Shown: in pieces, positions 7,968 through 16,879 of the stretch
Numbering within the stretch: the stretch's first letter is position 1
Layout of the letters: every line of letters starts with the position of its first letter
From: Pontibacter coccineus
Lineage (GTDB): Bacteria > Bacteroidota > Bacteroidia > Cytophagales > Hymenobacteraceae
Reading direction: 5' to 3'
NCBI RefSeq assembly: GCF_030546575.1
Contig: NZ_JAUOTN010000001.1
Coordinates: 1-64,000 of the forward strand
DNA: 64,000 nucleotides
Notes under the pieces: model-generated
Database searches by the model: none
What the model was told of the DNA's origin: nothing
What the model saw: only the letters and a program-made list of their open reading frames with translations
Translations under genes and position numbers: made by a program

Positions 7968-8750
7968 ATGAACAGAAAATTTTACTTACTTACCGTGCTT
8001 AGCCTGCTGTTGGCCGGTTTTACAGCCCAGGCGCAGGGCGAACTCAAGTTTGAGAAAGAGACCCATGACTTTGGCACATTCGCCGAGGGCGTGATCGCTT
8101 CTTACGAGTTTGTAGTGAAGAACGTAGGTGACAAGCCTGTGGTTATAGCCCAGGTACAGCCTTCTTGCGGCTGCACGACACCTGAGTGGACAAAGGACCC
8201 GATTATGCCGGGCAAAACGGGCGTGATCAAGGCGATGTACAACAGTAATGGCCGTCCGGGACCGTTCCACAAGTCCATTTCCGTTGTTTCAAATGCCGCT
8301 ACGCCGAATGCCGTTATCTTCATTAAGGGAGAGGTTGGCCCAAAAGATTTAAAAACTAGCCACACCCCGGAACAAAAAGCAAATTCGCCGCGTTTGGCTG
8401 TTGGAACTACTTCACACAGCTTCGGAAAACTTGAAAAAGGACAAAAAGCGGTGGCAAAGTTCACAATCAAAAACACAGGTCGGCAGGACCTGGTGGTGCA
8501 GGGCGTGAAGTCAAATTGCAATTGCGTAACCTATAAAGTTTCGCAACCGGCAATAAAACCAGGACAGCAGGCAACTTTGGAACTAACCTATATTCCTACA
8601 ATGTTAAAGGAGCAAAATGAGGTGGTAACCATCGTTTCAAATGATATCGTAATGCCAGACCTGAAGCTCACGCTGAAGGCAAATGTAGTAGAGAGTCTGG
8701 CTCAAAAGAATATGTTAAGGGAGGGCAATCAGCCGGTACCTTTCAGATAG
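7968..8750 (+). CDS. periplasmic DUF1573 protein (two ASH-like domains)
   Basis: A 260-aa secreted protein with a Sec signal peptide (MNRKFYLLTVLSLLLAGF..AQAQ, cleavage at about residue 21). Two DUF1573 Ig-like repeats follow, at about 25-120 (HDFGTFAEG, PSCGCTTPEW) and 130-225 (HSFGKLEKGQ, SNCNCVTY). Each keeps the C-x-C loop seen in the family. DUF1573 domains resemble ASH/MSP adhesion-like folds; their function in Bacteroidota is unknown. An in-frame extension back to 7842 would run through the promoter, so ATG 7968 is preferred. The second half uses more A/T-ending codons than the first. A strong terminator follows. Confidence 0.85.
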   Translation: MNRKFYLLTVLSLLLAGFTAQAQGELKFEKETHDFGTFAEGVIASYEFVVKNVGDKPVVIAQVQPSCGCTTPEWTKDPIMPGKTGVIKAMYNSNGRPGPFHKSISVVSNAATPNAVIFIKGEVGPKDLKTSHTPEQKANSPRLAVGTTSHSFGKLEKGQKAVAKFTIKNTGRQDLVVQGVKSNCNCVTYKVSQPAIKPGQQATLELTYIPTMLKEQNEVVTIVSNDIVMPDLKLTLKANVVESLAQKNMLREGNQPVPFR

Positions 8751-8779
8751 TTTTTTTCATAGTTTTATTTTGTACTAAT

Positions 8780-8806
8780 GGCAGTGATTCTATCACTGCC
8801 TTTTTT
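8780..8806 (+). terminator. intrinsic terminator after the DUF1573 gene
   Basis: Stem GGCAGTGA/TCACTGCC (8780-8787 and 8793-8800), 5-nt loop, then six T residues. The 218 bp from here to the ald promoter show no gene. Confidence 0.9.
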
Positions 8807-9023
8807 CATTTTATACCTTTCCATAAAAGTTGGCAGCGGAGTACGATGCAATTTAAGGTCATCCGGATGCTGACTGCCAGGCGCCATCCCAAACAAGCCG
8901 CAGTTTAAGGCCTGCACCTCTCCCCTCCGATTTTACAAGGCCCTTTAAATCAGCCGACTGCAGCCGTTCTAACATTGTTCGCACAGGTTTTATGTTTAGC
9001 CTTTTATTTCAAGATAGATATGG

Positions 9024-9031
9024 TATATTTG
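9024..9031 (+). promoter_or_regulatory. -7 box of the alanine dehydrogenase gene
   Basis: TATATTTG matches TAnnTTTG and lies 40 nt before ATG 9072, a sensible leader length. The -33 region (TTTA-rich) is only a weak match. Confidence 0.5.
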
Positions 9032-9071
9032 CGCAGCTTTTCCAATAACTAATACTATAAGAAATAACGAC

Positions 9072-10184
9072 ATGATTATTGGTGTTCCAAAGGAAATCAA
9101 GAATAACGAAAACCGCGTAGGCGTAACTCCTGCCGGCGTGGTGGAACTGGTGCGCAACGGCCACACCGTGTACGTACAGGCTACTGCCGGTGAAGGCAGC
9201 GGTTTTATGGACGAGGACTATGCCCAGGCTGGCGCCACGGTACTGCCGAGCATCGAAGAGGTATACGGCATCGCCGAGATGATCATCAAGGTGAAAGAGC
9301 CGATCGAGTCCGAGTACAACCTGATCAAAGAAGACCAGTTGCTGTTCACGTACTTCCACTTTGCTTCTCACGAGCCGCTAACGCACGCGATGATCAAGCA
9401 AAAAGCTGTTTGCCTTTCTTACGAAACGGTAGAGCGTGCTGACAGAAGCCTTCCATTGCTGGTGCCTATGTCAGAGGTTGCCGGCCGTATGTCGATTCAG
9501 CAAGGAGCCAAGTACCTGGAGAAACCACTGAAAGGCCGTGGTATTCTGTTGGGCGGCGTACCAGGTGTGCGTCCTGCCAAAGTGATGATCCTGGGCGGTG
9601 GCATCGTAGGTACCAACGCAGCCAAAATGGCGGCAGGTTTGGGTGCCGATGTGACGATCCTGGACACGAACCTGGCCCGTCTGCGTTACCTGGACGATAT
9701 CATGCCAGCCAACGTGAAGACACTCATGTCGAACGAATACAACATCCGCGAAATGCTTCCGACGCACGACCTGATCATCGGTGCCGTGCTGATACCGGGT
9801 GCAAAGGCCCCTCGCCTGATCTCCCGCGACATGCTGAAGCTTATGAAGCCAGGCACTGTTTTGGTTGACGTTGCTGTTGACCAGGGCGGTTGCATCGAGA
9901 CCTGTAAGCCAACCACACACGAGAATCCAACTTTCATTATTGATGATGTGGTGCATTACTGCGTGGCCAACATGCCGGGTGCTGTTCCGTTCACGTCTAC
10001 CCAGGCGTTGACCAACGCGACTCTGCCGTACGCGATCCAGATCGCAAACAAAGGCTGGAAGAAAGCCTGTGCTGACAGCGAAGAGCTGAAAAAAGGCCTG
10101 AACGTAGTGCAGGGCAAAGTAGTGTACAAAGGTGTGGCGGAAGCCTTCAACCTGGAGTATACTGAAGTGAATTCTATTCTATAA
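9072..10184 (+). CDS. ald: alanine dehydrogenase
   Basis: A 370-aa enzyme, full length for the family. It interconverts L-alanine and pyruvate plus ammonia with NAD(H), in the cytoplasm. The N-terminal catalytic domain begins MIIGVPKEIKNNENRVGVTP, with the substrate-binding Arg15 and a Lys near residue 75 (IKVKEP). The Rossmann domain carries the NAD loop MILGGGIVGTNAAK at about 176-189. It is a single gene with its own promoter and a strong terminator. It may feed alanine nitrogen into central metabolism or serve redox balance. Nothing unusual is seen. Confidence 0.96.
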   Translation: MIIGVPKEIKNNENRVGVTPAGVVELVRNGHTVYVQATAGEGSGFMDEDYAQAGATVLPSIEEVYGIAEMIIKVKEPIESEYNLIKEDQLLFTYFHFASHEPLTHAMIKQKAVCLSYETVERADRSLPLLVPMSEVAGRMSIQQGAKYLEKPLKGRGILLGGVPGVRPAKVMILGGGIVGTNAAKMAAGLGADVTILDTNLARLRYLDDIMPANVKTLMSNEYNIREMLPTHDLIIGAVLIPGAKAPRLISRDMLKLMKPGTVLVDVAVDQGGCIETCKPTTHENPTFIIDDVVHYCVANMPGAVPFTSTQALTNATLPYAIQIANKGWKKACADSEELKKGLNVVQGKVVYKGVAEAFNLEYTEVNSIL

Positions 10185-10210
10185 GCTAGGTATAGCCTGA
10201 TTTATAAAAT

Positions 10211-10250
10211 GAGCGCCTTCCTGATCTGATCGGGAAGGCGCTCTTGTTTT
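10211..10250 (+). terminator. intrinsic terminator after ald
   Basis: Stem GAGCGCCTTCC/GGAAGGCGCTC (10211-10221 and 10233-10243) with an 11-nt loop, then TTGTTTT. Confidence 0.9.
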
Positions 10251-10355
10251 GGAGCGTTTACCAAAAGCGCACCATTTTCGATATCTTTGTGTTTTAATGC
10301 CGGCCTGCCTCAACTTCAGCGGTAGCCCAAATGCCAAGACTCTCTTATCTGACTG

Positions 10356-12233
10356 ATGTTTGACAGTTCATTTCAACTGCTGCTGCGCCGCTTAGGGCTA
10401 GTGTTTCTGCTCTATACCTTGCTGCGCGCCATTTTCTTCGTCTTTAACTTCGATCACTTTGCCGAGGCTTCAGCCGGGCAGGTGGCACTGGCTTTCGTGC
10501 ATGGTCTCCGCTTCGATGTGGCGGCGCTCGTGATCATCAACTCGCTCTTCATACTCCTGTCGCTGCTGCCGCACGGCAATCTGCAGCACCCAAGATACCA
10601 GCGAACGCTCCGTTGGCTCTTTGTGCTCACCAACGCGCCTTTCATAGCGCTGGCACTGGTCGATGTAGAGTTCTTCAAGTTCATCGGCAGACGGTCGGGC
10701 AACGAGGTACTCACTATAACGGGCGATGTACTGGGGCAACTTGGGCAGCTGGCCAGCTACTACTGGTACATGGGCCTTGTCTTTGCGGGATTGGTCTTCG
10801 CCATAACAAAGTTATACCCTACCCCTGCTACTATAACTGAGCGGAGGCCGGTGCTATGGCAGCGCTACCTGCGCCTGCTGCTGGTAGCAGGCTTTGTAGT
10901 GCTGGGTATACGGGGCGGCATCCAACTAAAACCGCTGCGTCCGGCCCACGCTTTTGTGCAAGAGCATGCTTCGCTGGGTCACCTGTCGCTTAACACACCT
11001 TTTACTTTTATCAAAAGCATTGGCAAAGCCACTATAGAAGCAAAGCACTTTTTTGCCTCGGATGAAGAGCTCCTGACCAATCTGCCGGTAAAGCCAGGCA
11101 GGTATGCTAAACCTACCGGAGCGCCGCTTCAGGAAAATGTGGTGCTGATCATCCTGGAAAGTTTTGCCTCGGAATATGTAGGAGCCCTCAATAACGGCGA
11201 AGGCTATACCCCGTTCCTGGATTCGCTGGCCGGCGAGGGGCTGCTGTTCCGAAACAGTTTTGCCAATGGCCGTAAATCCATTGAAGCGCTGCCTTCTATC
11301 CTGTCGGGCCTGCCCTCGCTCCTGCCCGATCCTTACATCACGTCGCCTTACCAGTCCAACACGATATACAGTGCCGGGCATTTGCTGCGGAGCGCCGGCT
11401 ATACCACGGCCTTCTTTCATGGCGCGACCAATGGCACGATGGGCTTTAATCAGTATACCCAGATGGCAGGTATACAGCACTATTTTGGTCTGGACGAATA
11501 CCCTTCGGAACTCCGGGCGGCGCACTTCGATGGCAACTGGGGCATTTTTGACGAGCCCTACCTGCAGTACACGGTGCAGGAGATGAGCAAATTTCAGCAG
11601 CCCTTCTTTAGCACAGTTTTCACGCTCAGCTCCCACCAGCCGTATACCGTTCCTGCCCAGTACAAAGGTAAATTCCCGAAAGGCGATCTGGAGATACACG
11701 AGTCGGTAGGCTATGCTGATTATGCGCTGCGGGAGTTTTTCAAGACGGCTTCCCAGCAGCCCTGGTACGAAAACACACTGTTTATTCTGGTGGCCGACCA
11801 TACCCAGAAGAGCATACGGCCGGAGTACCAGAACGAACTGGGCTATCACCGGGTACCACTCCTGCTTTTCCATCCGGCCAAAAAGCTAGAGGCGGATGTG
11901 CAAAAGGTCACGCAGCACGCCGATATTTTGCCTACGATGGTGGATTACCTGCAGCTGCCAACCGATAAACTGATGCTCTTCGGACAGTCCGTGCTGGACA
12001 GCACTGCTACCGGACATGCGCTACTTTACAATGGCGTCTCGTATTATATGGTACAGCAGGATGGCGTGGCCGAACTGACGGCAAGTGATGAGCTGCGCTT
12101 CCACACCTTCCCGGAATTGGCGCCTGCCGCAGAAGCGAATGCGACGCAGGGGCAGCAGTTGAAAGCCTATGTGCAGTACTTCAAAAACAAGATGCTGGCC
12201 AACGACCTTTATTTCTGGCTACACAAAGAGTAA
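10356..12233 (+). CDS. LtaS/MdoB-like sulfatase-fold transferase
   Basis: A 625-aa membrane protein with about five N-terminal transmembrane segments (residues 8-200), then a large periplasmic alkaline-phosphatase-fold domain. Metal and nucleophile motifs are visible: VVLIILESFASEY, the NGRKSIEALPSI nucleophile region, and VADHT with GYHRVP late in the domain. The family transfers phosphoglycerol or phosphoethanolamine groups at the outer membrane or periplasmic glycans. A Gram-negative organism has no lipoteichoic acid, so a lipid or glycan phosphotransferase is more likely. The nucleophile seems to be Ser (RKS) rather than Thr. A -7 box, TATCTTTG, lies at 10282-10289. Confidence 0.85.
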   Translation: MFDSSFQLLLRRLGLVFLLYTLLRAIFFVFNFDHFAEASAGQVALAFVHGLRFDVAALVIINSLFILLSLLPHGNLQHPRYQRTLRWLFVLTNAPFIALALVDVEFFKFIGRRSGNEVLTITGDVLGQLGQLASYYWYMGLVFAGLVFAITKLYPTPATITERRPVLWQRYLRLLLVAGFVVLGIRGGIQLKPLRPAHAFVQEHASLGHLSLNTPFTFIKSIGKATIEAKHFFASDEELLTNLPVKPGRYAKPTGAPLQENVVLIILESFASEYVGALNNGEGYTPFLDSLAGEGLLFRNSFANGRKSIEALPSILSGLPSLLPDPYITSPYQSNTIYSAGHLLRSAGYTTAFFHGATNGTMGFNQYTQMAGIQHYFGLDEYPSELRAAHFDGNWGIFDEPYLQYTVQEMSKFQQPFFSTVFTLSSHQPYTVPAQYKGKFPKGDLEIHESVGYADYALREFFKTASQQPWYENTLFILVADHTQKSIRPEYQNELGYHRVPLLLFHPAKKLEADVQKVTQHADILPTMVDYLQLPTDKLMLFGQSVLDSTATGHALLYNGVSYYMVQQDGVAELTASDELRFHTFPELAPAAEANATQGQQLKAYVQYFKNKMLANDLYFWLHKE

Positions 12234-12276
12234 GACGCTGCCTGAGCAGCCAGGTATAGCCTGAAAAAAGTAAGCG

Positions 12277-12729
12277 CTATACCTCCGCTTCAAAAGTAGG
12301 TATACCCTGCAAGGGCGTGAACTGACGGGTCTGGAAATCCACTTCCCAGCAATAGTGCTCCAAGCCGTTGGTGATGACCACATAGCGGGCCTGCAGTACC
12401 TGGTTGTATACCGACACCTGCTTCACTACTTCCTGGGTAATGGGGATATGCGCGGCTTTGCACTCTACCAGCAGGTAGGGCTTGCCTGATTGGTCGTACA
12501 CACACATATCGGTGCGTTTCTGCAACTTGTTGTAGGTAGTGCCCCGTTCAATACTAATCAGGCTTTTCGGATAGCGATGCGTGCCAATCAGGAAATGCAC
12601 AAAATGCTGTCGCACCCATTCTTCCGGCGTCAGCAGCACATATTTGCGGCGTAGCGCATCAAATATCATGACATTAGCGCCAGAATGCTTAATTTTGTAA
12701 TCAAACATCGGTAGGTTGAGCGTTTCCAT
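12277..12729 (-). CDS. orphan HsdR-N type nuclease-fold protein
   Basis: A 150-aa protein matching the stand-alone type I restriction HsdR N-terminal (HSDR_N_2-like) domain that is common in Bacteroidota. The PD-(D/E)XK core can be read as Asp in KRTDMCVYD and the VECKAAH motif about 15 residues later. There are no methylase, specificity or helicase genes nearby, so it is not a restriction system; its role is unknown. I chose ATG 12729 (METLNLPMFDYK); the in-frame extension to 12780 is not typical of the family. It is divergent from AMP nucleosidase, and only 88 bp separate the two starts. Confidence 0.75.
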   Translation of the reverse strand: METLNLPMFDYKIKHSGANVMIFDALRRKYVLLTPEEWVRQHFVHFLIGTHRYPKSLISIERGTTYNKLQKRTDMCVYDQSGKPYLLVECKAAHIPITQEVVKQVSVYNQVLQARYVVITNGLEHYCWEVDFQTRQFTPLQGIPTFEAEV

Positions 12730-12817
12730 AAGGCAATTTACCAATTTTAAAGCCTCCGCCCCAGCAAACACCCTTGCCAAGGCGGCTTTTTTATACCTAA
12801 TTACTTATATTTAAAAC

Positions 12818-13591
12818 ATGAAGAGTAAAGAAGAGATCGTAAGCGACTGGTTGCCACGGTATACCGGTGTGCCTTTAAATGAATTCGGCGAGTATATTCT
12901 GCTCACCAACTTCATCAACTACGTGCGTATGTTCGCCGACCGGTTCGGCGTTGAGATAAAGGGCCTGGACAAGCCCATGCAGACGGCCACCGCCAACAAC
13001 ATCACCATCATCAACTTTGGTATGGGTAGCGCCATGGCGGCCACCGTGATGGATCTGCTATCTTCCATCAAGCCAAAGGCGGCCCTCTTCCTGGGCAAGT
13101 GTGGCGGTTTGAAAAGAAAAACAGCCATCGGCGACCTGATTCTGCCGATCGCGGCCATTCGCGGCGAAGGTACATCGGATGACTACCTGCCACCAGAAAT
13201 CCCGGCTTTGCCTTCGTTCCGTTTGCAGCGTGCCGTATCGTCCATGATCAAGAAACATGAGATGGACTACTGGACGGGCACGGTATACACCACCAACCGC
13301 CGCGTGTGGGAGCACGACGAGGACTTCAAAGAATACCTGCGCCAGATCCGTGCCATGGGTATCGACATGGAGACCGCCACGATCTTTACGGTGGGCTTTA
13401 TCAACGAGATTCCGCACGGCGCCCTGCTGCTCGTGTCGGACAACCCGATGATCCCGGAAGGTGTGAAGACCTCGGAAAGCGACAAGCTCGTGACGACCAA
13501 TTATGTAGAAAAGCATCTAAGCATCGGGATAGACTCCCTGATCGAACTGATCAACTCCGGTGAATCCGTGAAACACATGCGTTTCGAATAA
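12818..13591 (+). CDS. amn: AMP nucleosidase
   Basis: A 257-aa member of the purine nucleoside phosphorylase-like superfamily, the short Bacteroidota AMP nucleosidase type (E. coli Amn has an extra N-terminal domain). It would hydrolyse AMP to adenine and ribose 5-phosphate. Visible motifs are INFGMGSAMAATVMD (phosphate loop), FLGKCGGLK, and MGIDMETATIF near residue 180, which binds the ribose. The gene ends 8 bp before the amidohydrolase on the same strand, so the two are probably one transcript. Confidence 0.9.
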   Translation: MKSKEEIVSDWLPRYTGVPLNEFGEYILLTNFINYVRMFADRFGVEIKGLDKPMQTATANNITIINFGMGSAMAATVMDLLSSIKPKAALFLGKCGGLKRKTAIGDLILPIAAIRGEGTSDDYLPPEIPALPSFRLQRAVSSMIKKHEMDYWTGTVYTTNRRVWEHDEDFKEYLRQIRAMGIDMETATIFTVGFINEIPHGALLLVSDNPMIPEGVKTSESDKLVTTNYVEKHLSIGIDSLIELINSGESVKHMRFE

Positions 13592-13599
13592 ACAGATAC

Positions 13600-15261
13600 A
13601 TGAAAAAAACACTACGCTCTTTTGCAGCCGGCACCCTGCTGGGCCTCACCCTCCTGAGTAGCTGCAACTCCTCTGACTCCAGTAGCGAGTCGGTTGACCT
13701 GATCGTGTACAACGGCAACGTGTACACGGTGAACGATAACTTCGATCAGGCTGAGGCCTTTGCTGTGAAAGACGGCAAGATCGTGGCCGTAGGAACGACG
13801 GCTGACATTAAGGCCAGGTATAGCGCCACCGAGGAAGTCGACGCCGAAGGCAAAACCATCTACCCCGGTCTGAATGACGCACACGCCCACTTCTACCGCT
13901 ACGGTCTTGAGCTGCAGTCGGCAGATCTGTATGGCACCGGCTCCTTCAAAGAAGTGGTGCAGAAAGTAGTGGACCAGCAGAAAGCCTACCCGGAGGCAGA
14001 CTGGATCACAGGCCGCGGCTGGGACCAGAACGACTGGGCGGTGAAGGAATTCCCGACCAAAGATACACTGGATGTGCTCTTTCCGGACACCCCGATTATC
14101 CTTACCCGTGTTGATGGCCATGCCGCGCTGGTAAACCAGAAAGCCCTGGACCTGGCTGGTATCACGCCGCAGACTAAAATGGTGGGTGGCCTGGTTGAAC
14201 TAAAAGATGGTAAAATGACGGGTATCCTGGTTGACAATGCCATTGGCATGGTAGGCTCCAAGATACCGGAGGCTGACGAGCAGGAACAGCGCCAGGCGCT
14301 GATCAACGCAGAGAAAAACTGCTTCGCCGTGGGCCTCACCTCCGTAGCCGATGCCGGACTGGACAAGTCTACCGTCGATTTGATGGATGCCATGCACAAA
14401 AGCGGAGAGCTGCAGATGCGGGTATACGCTATGATAAACCCGGGCAAGGTGAACCAGGACCATTATTTTGCGAATGGACCTTATAAGACGGACCGCCTGA
14501 ACGTGCGCTCTTTCAAAGTGTACTCAGACGGAGCGCTGGGCTCCCGAGGTGCTAGCCTCCTTAAACCTTACAGTGATAAGCATGGTCATTATGGTTTCCT
14601 GCTGGCCTCTGAGCAGGAGTTCCGTGACCTGGCCGCACTGATGAACGAGCACGGTTTCCAGATGAACACCCACGCCATCGGCGACTCGGCCAACCGTCTG
14701 CTGCTCGACATCTACGGGGAAGTGCTGAAGGAAAAGAACGACAAGCGCTGGCGTATAGAGCACTCCCAGATCATCAACCCTGCCGATATGGACAAGTTTG
14801 GCAGGTATAGCGTGCTGCCATCCGTGCAGCCGACGCATGCCACTTCCGACATGTACTGGGCGGGTGACCGCCTGGGCAAGGAGCGCATCGCGCACGCCTA
14901 CCCTTTCAAGCAACTACTCGACCAAAACGGTTACATTCCGCTTGGCAGCGACTTCCCGGTAGAGGACATTAACCCGGTGTTTGGTTTTCATGCAGCCGTA
15001 GCACGTCAGGATGGGAAGAACTGGCCGGAAGGCGGTTTCCAGATGGAGAACGCCCTGAGCCGTGAAGAAGCCCTGCGCGGCATGACCATCTGGCCTGCGA
15101 AAGCTGCTTTCGAGGAAAATGAAAAAGGCAGCATCGAGCCCGGCAAGTTTGCCGACTTCATTATAGTGGACCGCGACCTGATGAAAGTACCGAACGACCA
15201 GATGCGCGGCCTCCAGGTGCTCCGCACCTACGTGAATGGCGTACAGGTATACAAGAAGTAA
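13600..15261 (+). CDS. amidohydrolase family lipoprotein (YtcJ-like)
   Basis: A 553-aa protein of the amidohydrolase-3 family. The signal peptide ends in the lipobox LLSSC (Cys22), so it is probably lipid-anchored in the periplasm. Metal motifs are NDAHAHF (HxH, near residue 88), HAIGDSANR, EHSQI and GSDFPVED. Relatives act on exocyclic amides or cyclic N-substituted compounds, but the substrate cannot be told from sequence. It is co-directional with amn, 8 bp apart. A link to purine salvage is possible but not shown. Confidence 0.85.
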   Translation: MKKTLRSFAAGTLLGLTLLSSCNSSDSSSESVDLIVYNGNVYTVNDNFDQAEAFAVKDGKIVAVGTTADIKARYSATEEVDAEGKTIYPGLNDAHAHFYRYGLELQSADLYGTGSFKEVVQKVVDQQKAYPEADWITGRGWDQNDWAVKEFPTKDTLDVLFPDTPIILTRVDGHAALVNQKALDLAGITPQTKMVGGLVELKDGKMTGILVDNAIGMVGSKIPEADEQEQRQALINAEKNCFAVGLTSVADAGLDKSTVDLMDAMHKSGELQMRVYAMINPGKVNQDHYFANGPYKTDRLNVRSFKVYSDGALGSRGASLLKPYSDKHGHYGFLLASEQEFRDLAALMNEHGFQMNTHAIGDSANRLLLDIYGEVLKEKNDKRWRIEHSQIINPADMDKFGRYSVLPSVQPTHATSDMYWAGDRLGKERIAHAYPFKQLLDQNGYIPLGSDFPVEDINPVFGFHAAVARQDGKNWPEGGFQMENALSREEALRGMTIWPAKAAFEENEKGSIEPGKFADFIIVDRDLMKVPNDQMRGLQVLRTYVNGVQVYKK

Positions 15262-15267
15262 GATTAT

Positions 15268-15468
15268 TGATTATTGATTGTTGATTGGTTAAATTGTTAA
15301 ATGGCTGAATGACGAAAGCCTTTAGGGACTGGTCGCAACCTGTCTACTCATGCACGAACCATCTGTCTGAGTCAGGATTTACAGGATTCATAATTTATAA
15401 TTAAAAAATACGGATTAAATTCACTTTGCGAAAATCCTGAAAATCTGAAAATCCTGATTCAGACAAAC
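15268..15468. repeat. intergenic dispersed repeats
   Basis: Three kinds of repeat follow one another. The first is a TTGTTAAATTG-type run (15268-15311). The second is a degraded copy (about 15324-15349) of the palindrome seen intact at 47173 and 53924. The third is a pair of inverted stretches, TGTCTGAGTCAGGATTT near 15364-15380 and AATCCTGATTCAGACA near 15450-15465. No gene is seen. Confidence 0.7.
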
Positions 15469-15505
15469 AAGAACGGCAGCCCAAGCAGGCTGCCGTTCTT
15501 GTTTT
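15469..15505. terminator. bidirectional intrinsic terminator
   Basis: A perfect 13-bp stem, AAGAACGGCAGCC/GGCTGCCGTTCTT (15469-15481 and 15488-15500), with a 6-nt loop and T-rich flanks on both strands. It serves the convergent UMF1 carrier gene and possibly the amidohydrolase transcript. Confidence 0.85.
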
Positions 15506-15522
15506 GTATACCTCAGCTATAC

Positions 15523-16854
15523 CTAGCTTGTTGCTACTGCCTCGGCTTCGCCTTGCGGCTCCAGCGATTTCTTGCCTTTGATCAGGGACAGAAAGAGCAG
15601 GCCGAGGGCAAAGAAAATGATCAGTGCGAGAATGCTGTAGCGCATAGAGCCTGTTACCTGAGCAATAACGCCATAAGCCAGCGTACCGAGCATGATAGAG
15701 ACCTTTTCCGTGATGTCATAGAAACTGAAATAGGAGGCGTGGTCCTTGGTAGTGGCCGGAATCAGTTTAGAATAGGTGGAGCGTGAAAGCGACTGTATAC
15801 CTCCCATAACAGAACCTACCACAGCAGCCAAAACATAAAACTCATAGGCCGTGGTTATGAAATAAGCGGCGATACAAATGCCGATCCAGATGATCACAGC
15901 AATGATCAGGGCTCTGATGTTGCCATACCTGGCAGAAAGAGCCGCAAAGCCATAAGCACCGGCAATGGCCACCAGCTGAATGATCAGGATGGTGATGATC
16001 AGGTTGTCACTTGGCAATTTCAACTCTTCAATCCCGAAAATAGTAGCCACATACATCACCGTCTGCACGCCCATGTTAAAGAAGAAATAAGCCAGCAGGT
16101 AGCGCTTCAGCAGACGCAGCTCCTTCACCTGATTCAACACTTTTTTCAACTCCTTTACCCCATTCAACACCCAGCTGCCCTGCGGATTTTTATGATACAC
16201 ATTGGCCGGCAGGTGGTAGAAGGTATACTGCGCAAAGCCGAACCACCAGAGTCCGGTTGTCAGGAAGGCGATGCGGGGCGCCAGGCTGGTATTGTCTGCA
16301 GCGATGCCAAACCACCCTGGCTGCAGAATCATAGCCAGATTGAAGAGTAGCAACAGCACACTACCGACGTAGCCCATCGCAAATCCGCGGGCACTCAGAC
16401 GGTCATACTGGTCTTCGGTGGCGATTTCGGGCAGGTATGAGTTGTAGAACACAATACTGCCTGTAAACCCAATGGACGCCAGCATGAAAAGTACAATTGA
16501 AATCGAGAAAGTCTCTCTGGTAAAAAAGAACAGGCTGGCACAGGAGATTGAGCCTATATAGCAGAACAACTGCATGAACAGCTTCTTGCGTCCGCTGTAG
16601 TCTGCAATGGCCGTCAGGAAAGGGTTCATGAGCACGATCAGCAAAAAAGAGCCCGATACCGCATAAGAAAACAGCACGGAGCTTTGAAGTTCTAACCCGA
16701 AGAAGTTGACCAGGGTAGAGCCCGTCTCGGGGTGTTTGGAAACCGCGCTGTAATAGATCGGAAAGATCGTGGAGATAATGACCAGCGAGTACACCGAGTT
16801 GGCCCAGTCATACACACACCAGGCTCTGGTAATGGTAGGGTTGTTTTTTTGCAT
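15523..16854 (-). CDS. UMF1-family MFS transporter (Atg22-like)
   Basis: A 443-aa inner-membrane protein with about 12 predicted transmembrane helices. The opening ITRAWCVYDWANSVYSLVI, the loop FLTAIADYSGRKKLFMQLF and the late motif GGIQSLSRSTYSKLIP are hallmarks of the UMF1 branch of the major facilitator superfamily, related to yeast vacuolar effluxer Atg22. The substrate is unknown in bacteria. Its start lies 25 bp after the end of the TPR-like gene on the same strand, so read-through is possible. Confidence 0.88.
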   Translation of the reverse strand: MQKNNPTITRAWCVYDWANSVYSLVIISTIFPIYYSAVSKHPETGSTLVNFFGLELQSSVLFSYAVSGSFLLIVLMNPFLTAIADYSGRKKLFMQLFCYIGSISCASLFFFTRETFSISIVLFMLASIGFTGSIVFYNSYLPEIATEDQYDRLSARGFAMGYVGSVLLLLFNLAMILQPGWFGIAADNTSLAPRIAFLTTGLWWFGFAQYTFYHLPANVYHKNPQGSWVLNGVKELKKVLNQVKELRLLKRYLLAYFFFNMGVQTVMYVATIFGIEELKLPSDNLIITILIIQLVAIAGAYGFAALSARYGNIRALIIAVIIWIGICIAAYFITTAYEFYVLAAVVGSVMGGIQSLSRSTYSKLIPATTKDHASYFSFYDITEKVSIMLGTLAYGVIAQVTGSMRYSILALIIFFALGLLFLSLIKGKKSLEPQGEAEAVATS

Positions 16855-16879
16855 ACCTGAAATATAGCAAAATATTTAC

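Noticed and set aside
10356..12233. Lipoteichoic acid synthase in the strict sense
   Set aside because: The organism is Gram-negative by its Mla and lipoprotein content; the fold is shared with phosphoglycerol and phosphoethanolamine transferases.
12277..12729. Type I restriction-modification system
   Set aside because: No methylase, specificity or translocase gene is near; only the N-terminal nuclease-fold domain is present.
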